Assembly: GCA_009839745.1 (NCBI GenBank)
Contig: VXPE01000134.1
Span: forward strand, 1-45,142
Length of the DNA: 45,142 nucleotides
Origin: Candidatus Poribacteria bacterium
Lineage (GTDB): Bacteria > Poribacteria > WGA-4E > WGA-3G
Reading direction: 5' to 3'
The number at the start of each line of letters is the position of its first letter. Position 1 is the stretch's first letter. This document shows positions 18,133 through 26,309 of the stretch, one piece after another. Both the position numbers and the translations under genes were made by a program. The notes under the pieces were generated by a model. It searched no databases. It was given only the letters and a program-made list of their open reading frames with translations, and was not told the origin of the DNA.

Positions 18133-18780
18133 TCAATGGATGCCGCCATCTCGTAGTTCAATAATCCGCTTATTACATTTCTCGGCGAGTGTTCGGTCAC
18201 TCGTGGAGACAAAGATAGTCATCCCCTGAAAGTTAAGCGCATTAAGAAGTGATATCACTTCAAGCGAAAGGCGTAAATCTAAGCCTTCTGTTGGGGCATC
18301 CGCAAGGAGTAACAAAGGATTGTTGATAATTGCTCTCGCTATAGCAAGGCGGCGTCGCTCGTTGCCAGATATTTCTGATGGCAGTGCTTTGTGATGGTGA
18401 TAGAGTCCCATCTGATTCAGGAGTTTATCGACATTTTCCTTAATCAGTTGCGTTGGGGTCCCTATTAATCGCTGTGGCAGTGCCAAATTCTCTCGAACTG
18501 TTTTGTTTTCTAAGAACTTGAAGTCTTGAAAGACGAGCCCTATCTTTTGCCGAAAGTAGGGTAGCCTCACTTTATCCAACTGCGCAAGTTGTTGTCCAAC
18601 CACACTCAGGTCACCGCCTACTGGATCTAAATCCGCGTATAATAGGCGGAGTAATGTTGTCTTGCCAGAGCCACTTGGACCCACGAGAAACACGAATTCG
18701 CCGCGTTCCACGCGAAGGCTTACCTTCTCAAGCACACTAAGTTCACCATAACTGAAACTGACCTGGTGTAACTGTATCAT
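18133..18780 (-). CDS. ftsE: FtsE-like ABC ATPase with degenerate catalytic residues
   Basis: A 215-aa ABC ATPase partner of FtsX. The Walker A motif GPSGSGKTT (near 35-43) and the Q-loop VFQDFKFL are intact. The signature is ISGNERRR instead of LSGGEQQR. Walker B is LLLADAPTEGLD, so the catalytic glutamate after the Asp is alanine. The H-loop is VSTSDRT, so the switch histidine is serine. These substitutions were checked in the nucleotide sequence. Such a protein should bind ATP but hydrolyse it poorly or not at all. The start ATG overlaps the topA stop codon (ATGA), implying translational coupling. Confidence 0.85.
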   Translation of the reverse strand: MIQLHQVSFSYGELSVLEKVSLRVERGEFVFLVGPSGSGKTTLLRLLYADLDPVGGDLSVVGQQLAQLDKVRLPYFRQKIGLVFQDFKFLENKTVRENLALPQRLIGTPTQLIKENVDKLLNQMGLYHHHKALPSEISGNERRRLAIARAIINNPLLLLADAPTEGLDLRLSLEVISLLNALNFQGMTIFVSTSDRTLAEKCNKRIIELRDGGIH

Positions 18781-21074
18781 TTTTCCTCTGTTTTTGTATA
18801 ATCACAATCTGCTGTGTGACAGACGAGGCGCGTGGTTACGCTTTCACTCCCTTTTGACTTTGCTGTCTTCTCAACGAGGAAGGGCGCGTTGCATTTCGGA
18901 CAAGGTATTGACACAGGTTTATCCCACGTCGAGAATTCACATTTCGGATAGTTGCTGCAACCATAAAAGACCTTCCCACGTCGGCTGCGGCGTTCACCAA
19001 TGTAGCCATCACAATTAGCCTCCGGGCAGTCGACTCCCATTGGAATCGGCTTTGCATTTTTGCATTTTGGGTATCCACTACACGACAAAAATTTGGCACC
19101 CGCACGGCTAACTCTCACAACCATCGGCTTATCACACTTGTCGCACGCGATATCGGTCGGCTCCGGTTCCGCAGTAGAAGCGTCATCCGCAGTTGTTAAA
19201 CGCTTGATATTCCGACATTCTGGATAATTAGCACAGCCGAGGAACCGTCCATATCTGCCCCACTTGATAATCATGTTGTCCCCGCACTTTTCACACTTTT
19301 CGTCCGATTGCTTTTCCATCGCCTTTCGGGCTTCATACATCCTATCCGGGGCTTCCTTGAGTGCAGTTTGGAATGGAGGATAAAACTGTCCTAATGTTTC
19401 TACCCACTTAACTTTGCCATCAGCGATGACATCAAGCTGCTCTTCCATTTTTGCTGTGAATTCAACGTCGACGATGTTGGGAAATCCATGTTTCAGGAGT
19501 TCGTTAACGAGTCTTCCGACATCTGTAGGCGTGAGCCTGCCGCGTTCTTTGGTGACATAACCTCTATCCTGAATTGTTGATAGAATAGAGGCGTAGGTAC
19601 TCGGACGTCCGACCTCCTTCGCTTCCAGCATTTTCACAAGCGTGGCTTCACTGTAACGGGGAGGAGGTTGCGTAAAATGCTGCTTCGGTTCTAATTTACG
19701 TAAATCCAGTGTGTCCCCTTCTTTAACGTCGGGCAAATTGACATTCTCTTCGCCCGACTCACGTTCATCGGCAGCGGGATCATCTTTACCTTCCATATAG
19801 ACGCGCCTGAATCCTCGAAATTTCATCACTGAGCCGGTGGCACGGAACAGATAAGTGCCTGCTTGGATGTCAATTGTTGTGCCATCAAAAATCGCTGGAT
19901 TCATCTGACTCGCTATAAACCGCATCCAAATGAGTTCATAAAGTCGATACTGATCTTTACTCAAATATGGCTTCAAATCTGCGGGAGTTCGCAACGGCAA
20001 GGTTGGGCGGATCGCTTCGTGGGCATCTTGCGCCCCTTTTTTGCTCCGGTAATTAACAGCACGATTGGGTAAATATTCTGCACCATAAGTTTCTTTGATA
20101 TACGCTCGCGTTGCTTGGAGGGCTTCCTGAGCAACACGTGTCGAATCGGTCCGCATGTATGTAATGAGCCCAACGGATCCTTCGCTGCCGATTTCCAATC
20201 CCTCATAGAGCTGTTGGGCAATAAGCATCGTCTTTTTGGCAACAAAACGGAGTTTTCGAGACGCTTCCTGTTGTAAGGTACTTGTGATAAACGGTGGGAC
20301 GGGTCTCTGTTTCCGTTCCCGCTTTTGGACTTTTTCAACGAGATATGTCTGTGTTTGTGCGTCCGCCGCCAGTTCTTTGGCGCGCGTTTCGTCTATATGG
20401 AACCCATAATTATTGATTTCACCCTTCTTTTTCCCAATTTTATGTAACTTTGCGGGGAAGAGATGCTGGACCTTCGTCGGTGTCAATGTTGCTGTGAGTG
20501 TCCAGTATTCTTCTGATTTAAACGCCTCGATTTCTGCTTCACGCTCACAAATCAGGCGCACTGCAACGGATTGAACTCTCCCGGCACTGAGACCCGGTTT
20601 CACACTACGCCACAAGATAGGACTAATCTGGTATCCAACGAGCCTATCCAAGACACGACGCGCCTGTTGCGCATCAACGAGTGCCATATCAATGGTGCCC
20701 GGTTTTTCAATTGCTTCTAAAATTGCGTTTTTGGTGACTTCGTTGTAGGTAATCCGGTGGATCGGCTTCTTTATCTTTTTCAGTTCCTCAAAAAGATGCC
20801 AGCAGATCGCTTCACCTTCGCGATCTGGATCCGCAGCGAGATAGATACTGTCAACCTTACGCGCTTCGCTTTGGAGGGATTTCACGACCTTCCCTTTTCC
20901 CCGAATCAAGACATACTTCGGAGCAAAGGCATTCTCAATATCGACACCCAGTTCCTTCGGAGGGAGGTCCCGGATATGTCCAACGGAGGATTCAACGATG
21001 TAATCCCTACCTAAAATCTTTTTGATAGTCTTCGCTTTCGCCGGCGATTCAACAACGACGAGTGACTTTGGCAT
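18777..21074 (-). CDS. topA: DNA topoisomerase I
   Basis: A 765-aa type IA topoisomerase that relaxes negative supercoils. The Toprim domain begins at residue 3 (VVESPAKAKTIKKILG) with DPDREGEA near 82; the catalytic tyrosine is in GLITYMRTDSTR near residue 305. The C-terminus carries four zinc-ribbon modules from about residue 590 (CEKCGDNM, CDKCDKPM, CPEANCDG and CPKCNAPF, each with a second cysteine pair), like many bacterial enzymes. An AGGAG sequence lies about 12 bp before the ATG. The gene overlaps ftsE by 4 bp, so it leads the topA-ftsE-ftsX unit. Confidence 0.95.
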   Translation of the reverse strand: MPKSLVVVESPAKAKTIKKILGRDYIVESSVGHIRDLPPKELGVDIENAFAPKYVLIRGKGKVVKSLQSEARKVDSIYLAADPDREGEAICWHLFEELKKIKKPIHRITYNEVTKNAILEAIEKPGTIDMALVDAQQARRVLDRLVGYQISPILWRSVKPGLSAGRVQSVAVRLICEREAEIEAFKSEEYWTLTATLTPTKVQHLFPAKLHKIGKKKGEINNYGFHIDETRAKELAADAQTQTYLVEKVQKRERKQRPVPPFITSTLQQEASRKLRFVAKKTMLIAQQLYEGLEIGSEGSVGLITYMRTDSTRVAQEALQATRAYIKETYGAEYLPNRAVNYRSKKGAQDAHEAIRPTLPLRTPADLKPYLSKDQYRLYELIWMRFIASQMNPAIFDGTTIDIQAGTYLFRATGSVMKFRGFRRVYMEGKDDPAADERESGEENVNLPDVKEGDTLDLRKLEPKQHFTQPPPRYSEATLVKMLEAKEVGRPSTYASILSTIQDRGYVTKERGRLTPTDVGRLVNELLKHGFPNIVDVEFTAKMEEQLDVIADGKVKWVETLGQFYPPFQTALKEAPDRMYEARKAMEKQSDEKCEKCGDNMIIKWGRYGRFLGCANYPECRNIKRLTTADDASTAEPEPTDIACDKCDKPMVVRVSRAGAKFLSCSGYPKCKNAKPIPMGVDCPEANCDGYIGERRSRRGKVFYGCSNYPKCEFSTWDKPVSIPCPKCNAPFLVEKTAKSKGSESVTTRLVCHTADCDYTKTEEK

Positions 21075-21378
21075 TTTTTTTACTATTGCTCCTGGGCTGC
21101 CCTCCTTGCGCAGGTTTCCTATGGAGGTTTGCGGGACAATATTTCGGGCAGATTCGAACCGTCAACTCGGGCTTTGCTGCCTTGTATCGGAGGCAAGTTG
21201 GAAGTTCGAGTTACGTCGCGACTGAATCGCGTCCATTACATTTATGTCACTATTATACACTTTGATTAACGTCTTATGTTAACTGCGGTTTCATATCTTA
21301 TCAATCCGTCCGTTTACGCGGTATAAGGTACACATTCTATTTTTCGGACGGGAAAAAGTGAGAAGACAGATACATACA
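21075..21378. other. Intergenic region between accD and topA
   Basis: A 304-bp gap with no gene. On the minus strand it has a TATAAT hexamer at 21252-21257 about 180 bp before topA, a plausible promoter without a good -35 at 17 bp. The section 21095-21165 resembles part of the interspersed repeat (GAGGCTTGCGGGACAAT-type text near 21123-21142, also at 25233). Confidence 0.5.
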
Positions 21379-22152
21379 TTAGGCGGCGAAGGCGATTAGG
21401 TCTATCAGCATCTGACGCATATCCGACCGGTGAACGACCGAATCGATGAATCCATGTTCCAGTAACGATTCTGCTTTTTGGAAGTTTTCCGGGAGTTCCT
21501 CGCGGAGACTGGCAACGGCTAACGGACCCGCAAAGCCGATCCGAGCCCCCGGTTCAGCAACGATTACATCACCGAGAGATGTATAACTGGCAGTCGCACC
21601 GCCGAACGTTGGATCCGTGACAACCGAAATATAAAAGACTCCCGATTTGGCATACTCCGCACAAGCGGCAGCGGTTTTCGCCATCTGCATCAAGGCGAGC
21701 GTGCCTTCTTGCATCCGCATCCCTCCACTCACGGAGACAATCACTAATGGCAACTGATTTTCAAGGGCGCGTTCAATACATCGGGTAACCTTTTCACCGA
21801 TGACAGAGCCACAGGTGCCGCCTATAAATCCGACATCGCCAATCGCAAGAGCAGTCGGATAGCCACCGATATTCGCTATGCCGGAGAGCATCTCCGATCT
21901 GAGTCCCGTTTTTGCGACATCTCTTTCGAGTTTTTGTGGGTATTCTGGGAATTCCAGCGAATCAATAGAGTAAAGATGGGCATCGTATTCTTCAAAACTA
22001 TCCGCATCTATAATGAGGTTGAGCCGCTCATGCGCACTCATGTAGTGATGGTAATCGCAGTGTGGGCAGACCTTGAAATTGTTTGTGAAGGTCTCTACCG
22101 CGATCTGTGCATTGCAATTTCTACATGAAATTGTTTGTGAAGTTTCGGACAT
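21379..22152 (-). CDS. accD: Acetyl-CoA carboxylase carboxyltransferase subunit beta
   Basis: A 257-aa carboxyltransferase beta subunit for malonyl-CoA synthesis in fatty acid biosynthesis. The N-terminal zinc ribbon has two Cys pairs (CRNCN near residue 10 and CPHCD near 32). The crotonase-like fold motifs include GDVGFIGGTCGSVIGEK, VSVSGGMRMQEG near 145, GGATASYTSLGDV near 185 and ARIGFAGPLA near 205. It is somewhat shorter than the E. coli protein (about 300 aa), ending soon after the conserved GFID segment. The alpha subunit gene is not in the window. The ribosome site before the ATG is weak. Confidence 0.92.
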   Translation of the reverse strand: MSETSQTISCRNCNAQIAVETFTNNFKVCPHCDYHHYMSAHERLNLIIDADSFEEYDAHLYSIDSLEFPEYPQKLERDVAKTGLRSEMLSGIANIGGYPTALAIGDVGFIGGTCGSVIGEKVTRCIERALENQLPLVIVSVSGGMRMQEGTLALMQMAKTAAACAEYAKSGVFYISVVTDPTFGGATASYTSLGDVIVAEPGARIGFAGPLAVASLREELPENFQKAESLLEHGFIDSVVHRSDMRQMLIDLIAFAA

Positions 22153-22206
22153 TTTTTAGTTGGTAGGGCAAGGTTCGGAAACCTCGCCCATTGAAAAAAT
22201 TCAGTG

Positions 22207-22983
22207 TTAACGTCCTGCTTTCAGGCGACCCCAGGTTGTAGAGAGTTTCCCCGCTGCTTCAACAGCAAGGGCATCTACACCCTGTTCCATGAACGTATTG
22301 ATCTCATCCTCGCTCAGTGCGCGATTCCAGAGACGGACTTCGTCAATAATTCCGGCAAAGACGTAATTAAGACGTTCGCAATCCTGTCCAATCCGCCACG
22401 GATCATCGTTGGCTGCAAGTTTGCCGGGGACATCCCCTTCAGCTTCTTCCTTACCATCAATGTAGATTTTGCCCTTCTTGGTGTCGTTGGTGAAAGCGAT
22501 ATGGATAAATTTCTCGGTGTCAGGCAGACCGGTCGAAATATCATTGCGACCCGCTTCGGTTTCAAAACGGAGTTTGAAGGTGCCACCTTCACTGAACAAT
22601 CCGTATTGAACCCTACCACCGCATCCGCCGTGAACGGATTTACCGACAATCTGGCGGGTGCCGTTCCAGTGCTCGGCGTTAACCCACGCCATAAACGTCA
22701 TTTCATCCACATTCAGTTCGGGAGTGCTTTCAACGGTGACAAAAACATCGCTGCCTTCACCCCCAAATTCCAACGCCTTGTCGAATTTGCCGTCAACCCA
22801 TTCTGGATTGTCAATGACACCGTCATGCCCGTTTCCGCTAAGATCTTCCGCTTTGTCCCCCTTGCCTTCATCATAGGGGTGGTACACCACCAAGCCATCT
22901 AGGAACTCTGCTGGACCGATAGACATAGCGAAGGGTGTCACTACCAAAAGTAGTGTGATGGATAAACAAATAGCCAGTTTCAT
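22207..22983 (-). CDS. LamG-domain secreted protein, paralogue 1
   Basis: A 258-aa protein with a signal peptide (residues 1-22) and a single concanavalin A-like/LamG domain (about 30-235). Typical features are DLSGNGHDG, the jelly-roll AWVNAEHW, and the end GIIDEVRLWNRALSEDEI. Such domains bind carbohydrates or act in adhesion. It is close in sequence to the gene at 25355-26143, and the two lie on either side of the AAA gene. A consensus promoter is at 23074-23102 and GGAGGC lies before the ATG. Confidence 0.85.
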   Translation of the reverse strand: MKLAICLSITLLLVVTPFAMSIGPAEFLDGLVVYHPYDEGKGDKAEDLSGNGHDGVIDNPEWVDGKFDKALEFGGEGSDVFVTVESTPELNVDEMTFMAWVNAEHWNGTRQIVGKSVHGGCGGRVQYGLFSEGGTFKLRFETEAGRNDISTGLPDTEKFIHIAFTNDTKKGKIYIDGKEEAEGDVPGKLAANDDPWRIGQDCERLNYVFAGIIDEVRLWNRALSEDEINTFMEQGVDALAVEAAGKLSTTWGRLKAGR

Positions 22984-23073
22984 AAATTGCCTCCCTATAG
23001 GTAAAAATAAGGTGTTTTCAATGAGAAGAGTGTCTACAGGTTTCCAAAAACTTTGTAAATAACAATTTGGGTT

Positions 23074-23102
23074 ATTATAACAAACAGAGAAACACCTGTC
23101 AA
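23074..23102 (-). promoter_or_regulatory. Consensus sigma70 promoter for the LamG gene
   Basis: On the minus strand TTGACA (23097-23102) and TATAAT (23074-23079) are separated by exactly 17 bp, about 90 bp before the start codon at 22983. Confidence 0.85.
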
Positions 23103-23213
23103 GAAAAACTTTTTAATGTTCCTTGCGGTTCGATGGAGAGAGTTGGAGGTGCGAAGTCTCTCTCCTTTCTTCCCACTATTCGTTTCATAGATAAATCCTG
23201 TGCCTGTTAAGGG

Positions 23214-25124
23214 TCAAGCGTTCAAGCCGAGTTGACTGCTCAGTTCCATTAAGCGTCTATTAATTCCGGTCTTATCAATCCGATTGCCATCTACAAATTC
23301 TTGATATAGCGGCGACAGGGGTGCTTCTGGGATCATGTTCCGAGAATTCGCCTCCCGTAACGCTAACAATCCCATGAAAAGCTGCATCTCCGGTGAGTAG
23401 TCAGGTATGAAGTCATCCAATGCTTGACGGAGTTCGGTTTCAGTGAAGGTATCGCGTCCTTCGCGTTTTGCGATGTTACTCGCACGTTGAACAATCAAGG
23501 AAAGGTCCCGTGCAGTCAACCCATCCGTTGCTGAATCTCCAACAAGCCCGCGGAAGTCAAATGGATCGGAGACTTGTCCTTGACAGAATATCTTTAAAAT
23601 CTCTATCCTGCCTTCAGCATTTGGCGGTAACAGAATTAATTTAGTGTCGAAAATGCCGTATCGTCGAAAAATCTGCGGCATCAGGTCTGGACGGCTTGAT
23701 GCGCCGATCCATATCACTCTCCCGTGCAAAGAAGGATCGCTGATAGCGTTCACGAGGTTCTGGGGGAAGGGCTGCTGTTCTTCTGGATGCCTCGCTGTGC
23801 GTGGCGATGCCTGTTCAATTTCATCCATAAAGACAACCGTGGGTGAAATCCCTCGGATAAAATTAAGAGCAGCATTTAAGTTCCGCTCATAAGTGTTCCC
23901 ATTTTCATTGATGTTTACCGCTATCTCGCCGACCTGACTGGCGTATCGGAGTTGGACAAACGTCATGTCCGCCTCGCCTGCAAGTCCCTTCGCGAAGTAG
24001 ACCTTACCGGTGCCGGGAGGTCCCAGGAAGAGCATACCCCGCGGCACACGACGCAGATCTCGGTTTCTCATCCCTTCTGCAATATCCTTAATTGTTGACA
24101 TCACATACCAGCCATCATCCGAAGCATGCGTGTAGGTTTCACCGAGTTCGAGGACGCCATGGCTGAAAGCCTTAATGCTCTCCCTTCGGTATCTCACAAG
24201 CGGTTCTCCGCCCGTCTGCTGTCCTGCAGATTCTGCCTGTTTCACAACATCGTGAATGCCGAAAAGGTTCAGTCCTATTGTCTCGCGGGCAAGGGACTCT
24301 CTGTCGTGCTCGTTTCCAAGGGTTACCCGCATTTGCGACATCGGATCCGAGATGTTGTGGAGATATTCAATAAAGTGGCGGCGTTGATCGTAGTCTGGAA
24401 ACGGAATTTCTATCAGCGGAATCTCCGGATTCACGGTGAGATTCGGATGAATGTCATAGGTGTTATGGGTAAGAAGTAGAATGATGTGTTTACGCTTTCG
24501 GATCTCCAAGTCGGATGCCCAATGCTGCATCTGATTGAAAAAGCGTTGCAGGTCATCATTGGAGGCACTGCTCAACGAAGGGGCGTTTGGGGCGAGTTGC
24601 TCCAAGAAGTTGATAACCAAGCCGACTCTCGCCTTGTCTTGCTGCAAAAGATGTTTCAATCTTTCCTGCAACTCCTCCGAAGGGGCAGGATCTATATGCA
24701 TGAACGGGTCTTCATGCGGCTTATCGAACGCCAAAGTGGCATTAATTCTTCTGCGTGCAATCTGTGGATCTATTTCATGCTCAGTAAGGTGTGCGTCTTC
24801 TGCTTCCGGAAAACGTCGAAAGGTCTGAAGCCATGTCGCTATACTTTGAAAATGAAAGACACCGGTTTTCTCGTACTTCGGGGCAATGTTCAGCATTTTT
24901 TGGGTCGCTTGCCACCGCCGAATATTAGGCAAATCAATGCCTTGTGATGTATTATATCCCAGGACGAGTTCACAACCCGACAGACTGAGTTGCTCCATGA
25001 GATATTCTGTAGTCGGCAAGTAGCCGTACACATCGTCATGTAACAGGTCTTGGACGTTGAAGTGGAGGAGAAATTGGTGTGCAGACCCAGCATCGCAGTG
25101 TCTTTTTATCTGTTCCCAAAACAT
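23214..25124 (-). CDS. Ycf46-like AAA family ATPase with atypical Walker A
   Basis: A 636-aa protein. Residues 1-300 look like a degenerate ATPase half (LLTHNTYDIHPNL and IEIPFPDYDQRRHFIEY), followed by a helical linker and a C-terminal AAA domain (about 350-600), the arrangement of Ycf46-type ATPases. The C-terminal Walker A is GPPGTGKVYF, where the Thr/Ser that coordinates magnesium is Val (checked in DNA). Walker B is VVFMDEIEQ and the arginine finger region is FRRYGIFD. The sensor 1 position reads GASSRPD. Role unknown; it lies between two LamG genes. The leader is the repeat-derived CGCAAGGTATAATTAAAAT. Confidence 0.75.
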   Translation of the reverse strand: MFWEQIKRHCDAGSAHQFLLHFNVQDLLHDDVYGYLPTTEYLMEQLSLSGCELVLGYNTSQGIDLPNIRRWQATQKMLNIAPKYEKTGVFHFQSIATWLQTFRRFPEAEDAHLTEHEIDPQIARRRINATLAFDKPHEDPFMHIDPAPSEELQERLKHLLQQDKARVGLVINFLEQLAPNAPSLSSASNDDLQRFFNQMQHWASDLEIRKRKHIILLLTHNTYDIHPNLTVNPEIPLIEIPFPDYDQRRHFIEYLHNISDPMSQMRVTLGNEHDRESLARETIGLNLFGIHDVVKQAESAGQQTGGEPLVRYRRESIKAFSHGVLELGETYTHASDDGWYVMSTIKDIAEGMRNRDLRRVPRGMLFLGPPGTGKVYFAKGLAGEADMTFVQLRYASQVGEIAVNINENGNTYERNLNAALNFIRGISPTVVFMDEIEQASPRTARHPEEQQPFPQNLVNAISDPSLHGRVIWIGASSRPDLMPQIFRRYGIFDTKLILLPPNAEGRIEILKIFCQGQVSDPFDFRGLVGDSATDGLTARDLSLIVQRASNIAKREGRDTFTETELRQALDDFIPDYSPEMQLFMGLLALREANSRNMIPEAPLSPLYQEFVDGNRIDKTGINRRLMELSSQLGLNA

Positions 25125-25219
25125 ATTTTAATTATACCTTGCGGATTTTTAATTTTACCTTGCGGGTCGGTCAGATAGGTCTGGTGAATGAAGTGCCTCT
25201 CCGTATATCCGCCCGCCTA
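25125..25219 (-). repeat. Interspersed repeat with duplicated leader end
   Basis: This copy abuts the AAA gene start. The terminal CCGCAAGG(T)AAATTAAAA part appears twice in tandem (25125-25144 and 25145-25165), then the CTGACCGACC and ATACGGAGAGGCACTTCAT blocks follow on the minus strand. Confidence 0.7.
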
Positions 25220-25313
25220 GCGCAAACCTATAGAGGCTTGCGGGACAATGTTACGGGCTGCGTCCTTAAGTTTAAAAAAACCTCCTAACTGAAAAATGAT
25301 AACCGACACGCAT

Positions 25314-25345
25314 AAAAAGAGGGAGGCGCGCGTGAGACGCGCGCC
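25314..25345 (-). terminator. Intrinsic terminator after LamG paralogue 2
   Basis: A perfect 9-bp stem (GGCGCGCGT and ACGCGCGCC, 3-base loop, 25325-25345) is followed on the minus strand by TCCCTCTTTTT. It lies 10 bp after the stop codon of the gene at 25355-26143. Confidence 0.8.
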
Positions 25346-25354
25346 TACAATGTT

Positions 25355-26143
25355 CTAATGCGCAATTTTGATGTTGCCCCAAGTGGTGGCTAATTTCGCA
25401 CGAGGGTCAACGGACACCCCTAAGTCTTGTGCCCCAGTAATTTCGTCAGCACTCAAGGCACGGTTCCAGAGAGAAACCTCATCTATAATGCCCGCGAAGA
25501 CATAGTTGAGGCGTTCACAATCCTGCCCGATCCGCCACGGATCATCGTTGGCTTTCAATGTACCCGGCACTTCGCCTTCGGCAACCGCTTCAGCGTTGAT
25601 ATAGATTGTTGCTGTTTCGCCATCGTTGGTAAAAGCAATGTGGATCCATTCACCTGTTGCTGGCAGATCGGTTGTGATATCAGCTCTGCCGCCTTCGGTT
25701 TCAAAGCGGAGTTTGAAAACGCCACCTTCGCTGAATAGACCGTATTGTGTTCTACCCGCACACCCACCGTGAACAGATTTACCAACGATCTGACGTGTGC
25801 CGTTCCAGTGATCTGCGTTAATCCATGCCGCAAAGGTGCACTCGTTCACGTTCAAGACATCTGTGCTCTCAACAGTGACGAACACGTCGCTGCCTTCGCC
25901 ACCAAACCGGAGTGCCTTCCCGATCTGCCCGTCTACCCAATCCGGATTGGAAATTTCACCGTCGTGTCCGTTACCGCTCGCGTCTGCAGCGAGTGTGCCT
26001 TCCCCTTCATCATAAGCATGATGTAGGACAAGCCCATCTGTGAGTGCTGCCGAGACGAACGGTGTAAATAACAGGGTGAGTGCTATTGAGAAACACACAA
26101 TCCCATAGACTGAGAATCTGCCAGTCAATATTGCATTCTTCAT
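25355..26143 (-). CDS. LamG-domain secreted protein, paralogue 2
   Basis: A 262-aa secreted protein with a signal peptide (about 1-32) and one LamG/concanavalin A-like domain. It shares long identical blocks with the 22207-22983 protein, such as NADHWNGTRQIVGKSVHGGC versus NAEHWNGTRQIVGKSVHGGC, and the DPWRIGQDCERLNYVFAG block, so the two arose by gene duplication. It has its own perfect promoter (26171-26199), an AGGAGGC ribosome site and an intrinsic terminator, so it is a single-gene unit. Ligand unknown. Confidence 0.85.
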   Translation of the reverse strand: MKNAILTGRFSVYGIVCFSIALTLLFTPFVSAALTDGLVLHHAYDEGEGTLAADASGNGHDGEISNPDWVDGQIGKALRFGGEGSDVFVTVESTDVLNVNECTFAAWINADHWNGTRQIVGKSVHGGCAGRTQYGLFSEGGVFKLRFETEGGRADITTDLPATGEWIHIAFTNDGETATIYINAEAVAEGEVPGTLKANDDPWRIGQDCERLNYVFAGIIDEVSLWNRALSADEITGAQDLGVSVDPRAKLATTWGNIKIAH

Positions 26144-26170
26144 ATTTTGCCTCCTAAAAAATTATATAAC

Positions 26171-26199
26171 ATTATAGCAGATTTACGGAATTCTGTCAA
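26171..26199 (-). promoter_or_regulatory. Consensus sigma70 promoter for LamG paralogue 2
   Basis: On the minus strand TTGACA (26194-26199), 17-bp spacer, TATAAT (26171-26176), about 28 bp before the start codon at 26143. Confidence 0.85.
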
Positions 26200-26235
26200 A
26201 GGAAAACAACGCGAAACAAAGCGTATATTTTTGTC

Positions 26236-26264
26236 TTGACGACCGGGCAGAAGTCTGCTAAAGT
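26236..26264 (+). promoter_or_regulatory. Probable promoter of the MATE gene
   Basis: TTGACG, 17-bp spacer, TAAAGT, ending 45 bp before the start codon. Divergent from the LamG promoter at 26171-26199. Confidence 0.6.
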
Positions 26265-26309
26265 AAGACGTAAGCGTTTGTTACGATGGAATGAAGGTAA
26301 ATTAAAAAT

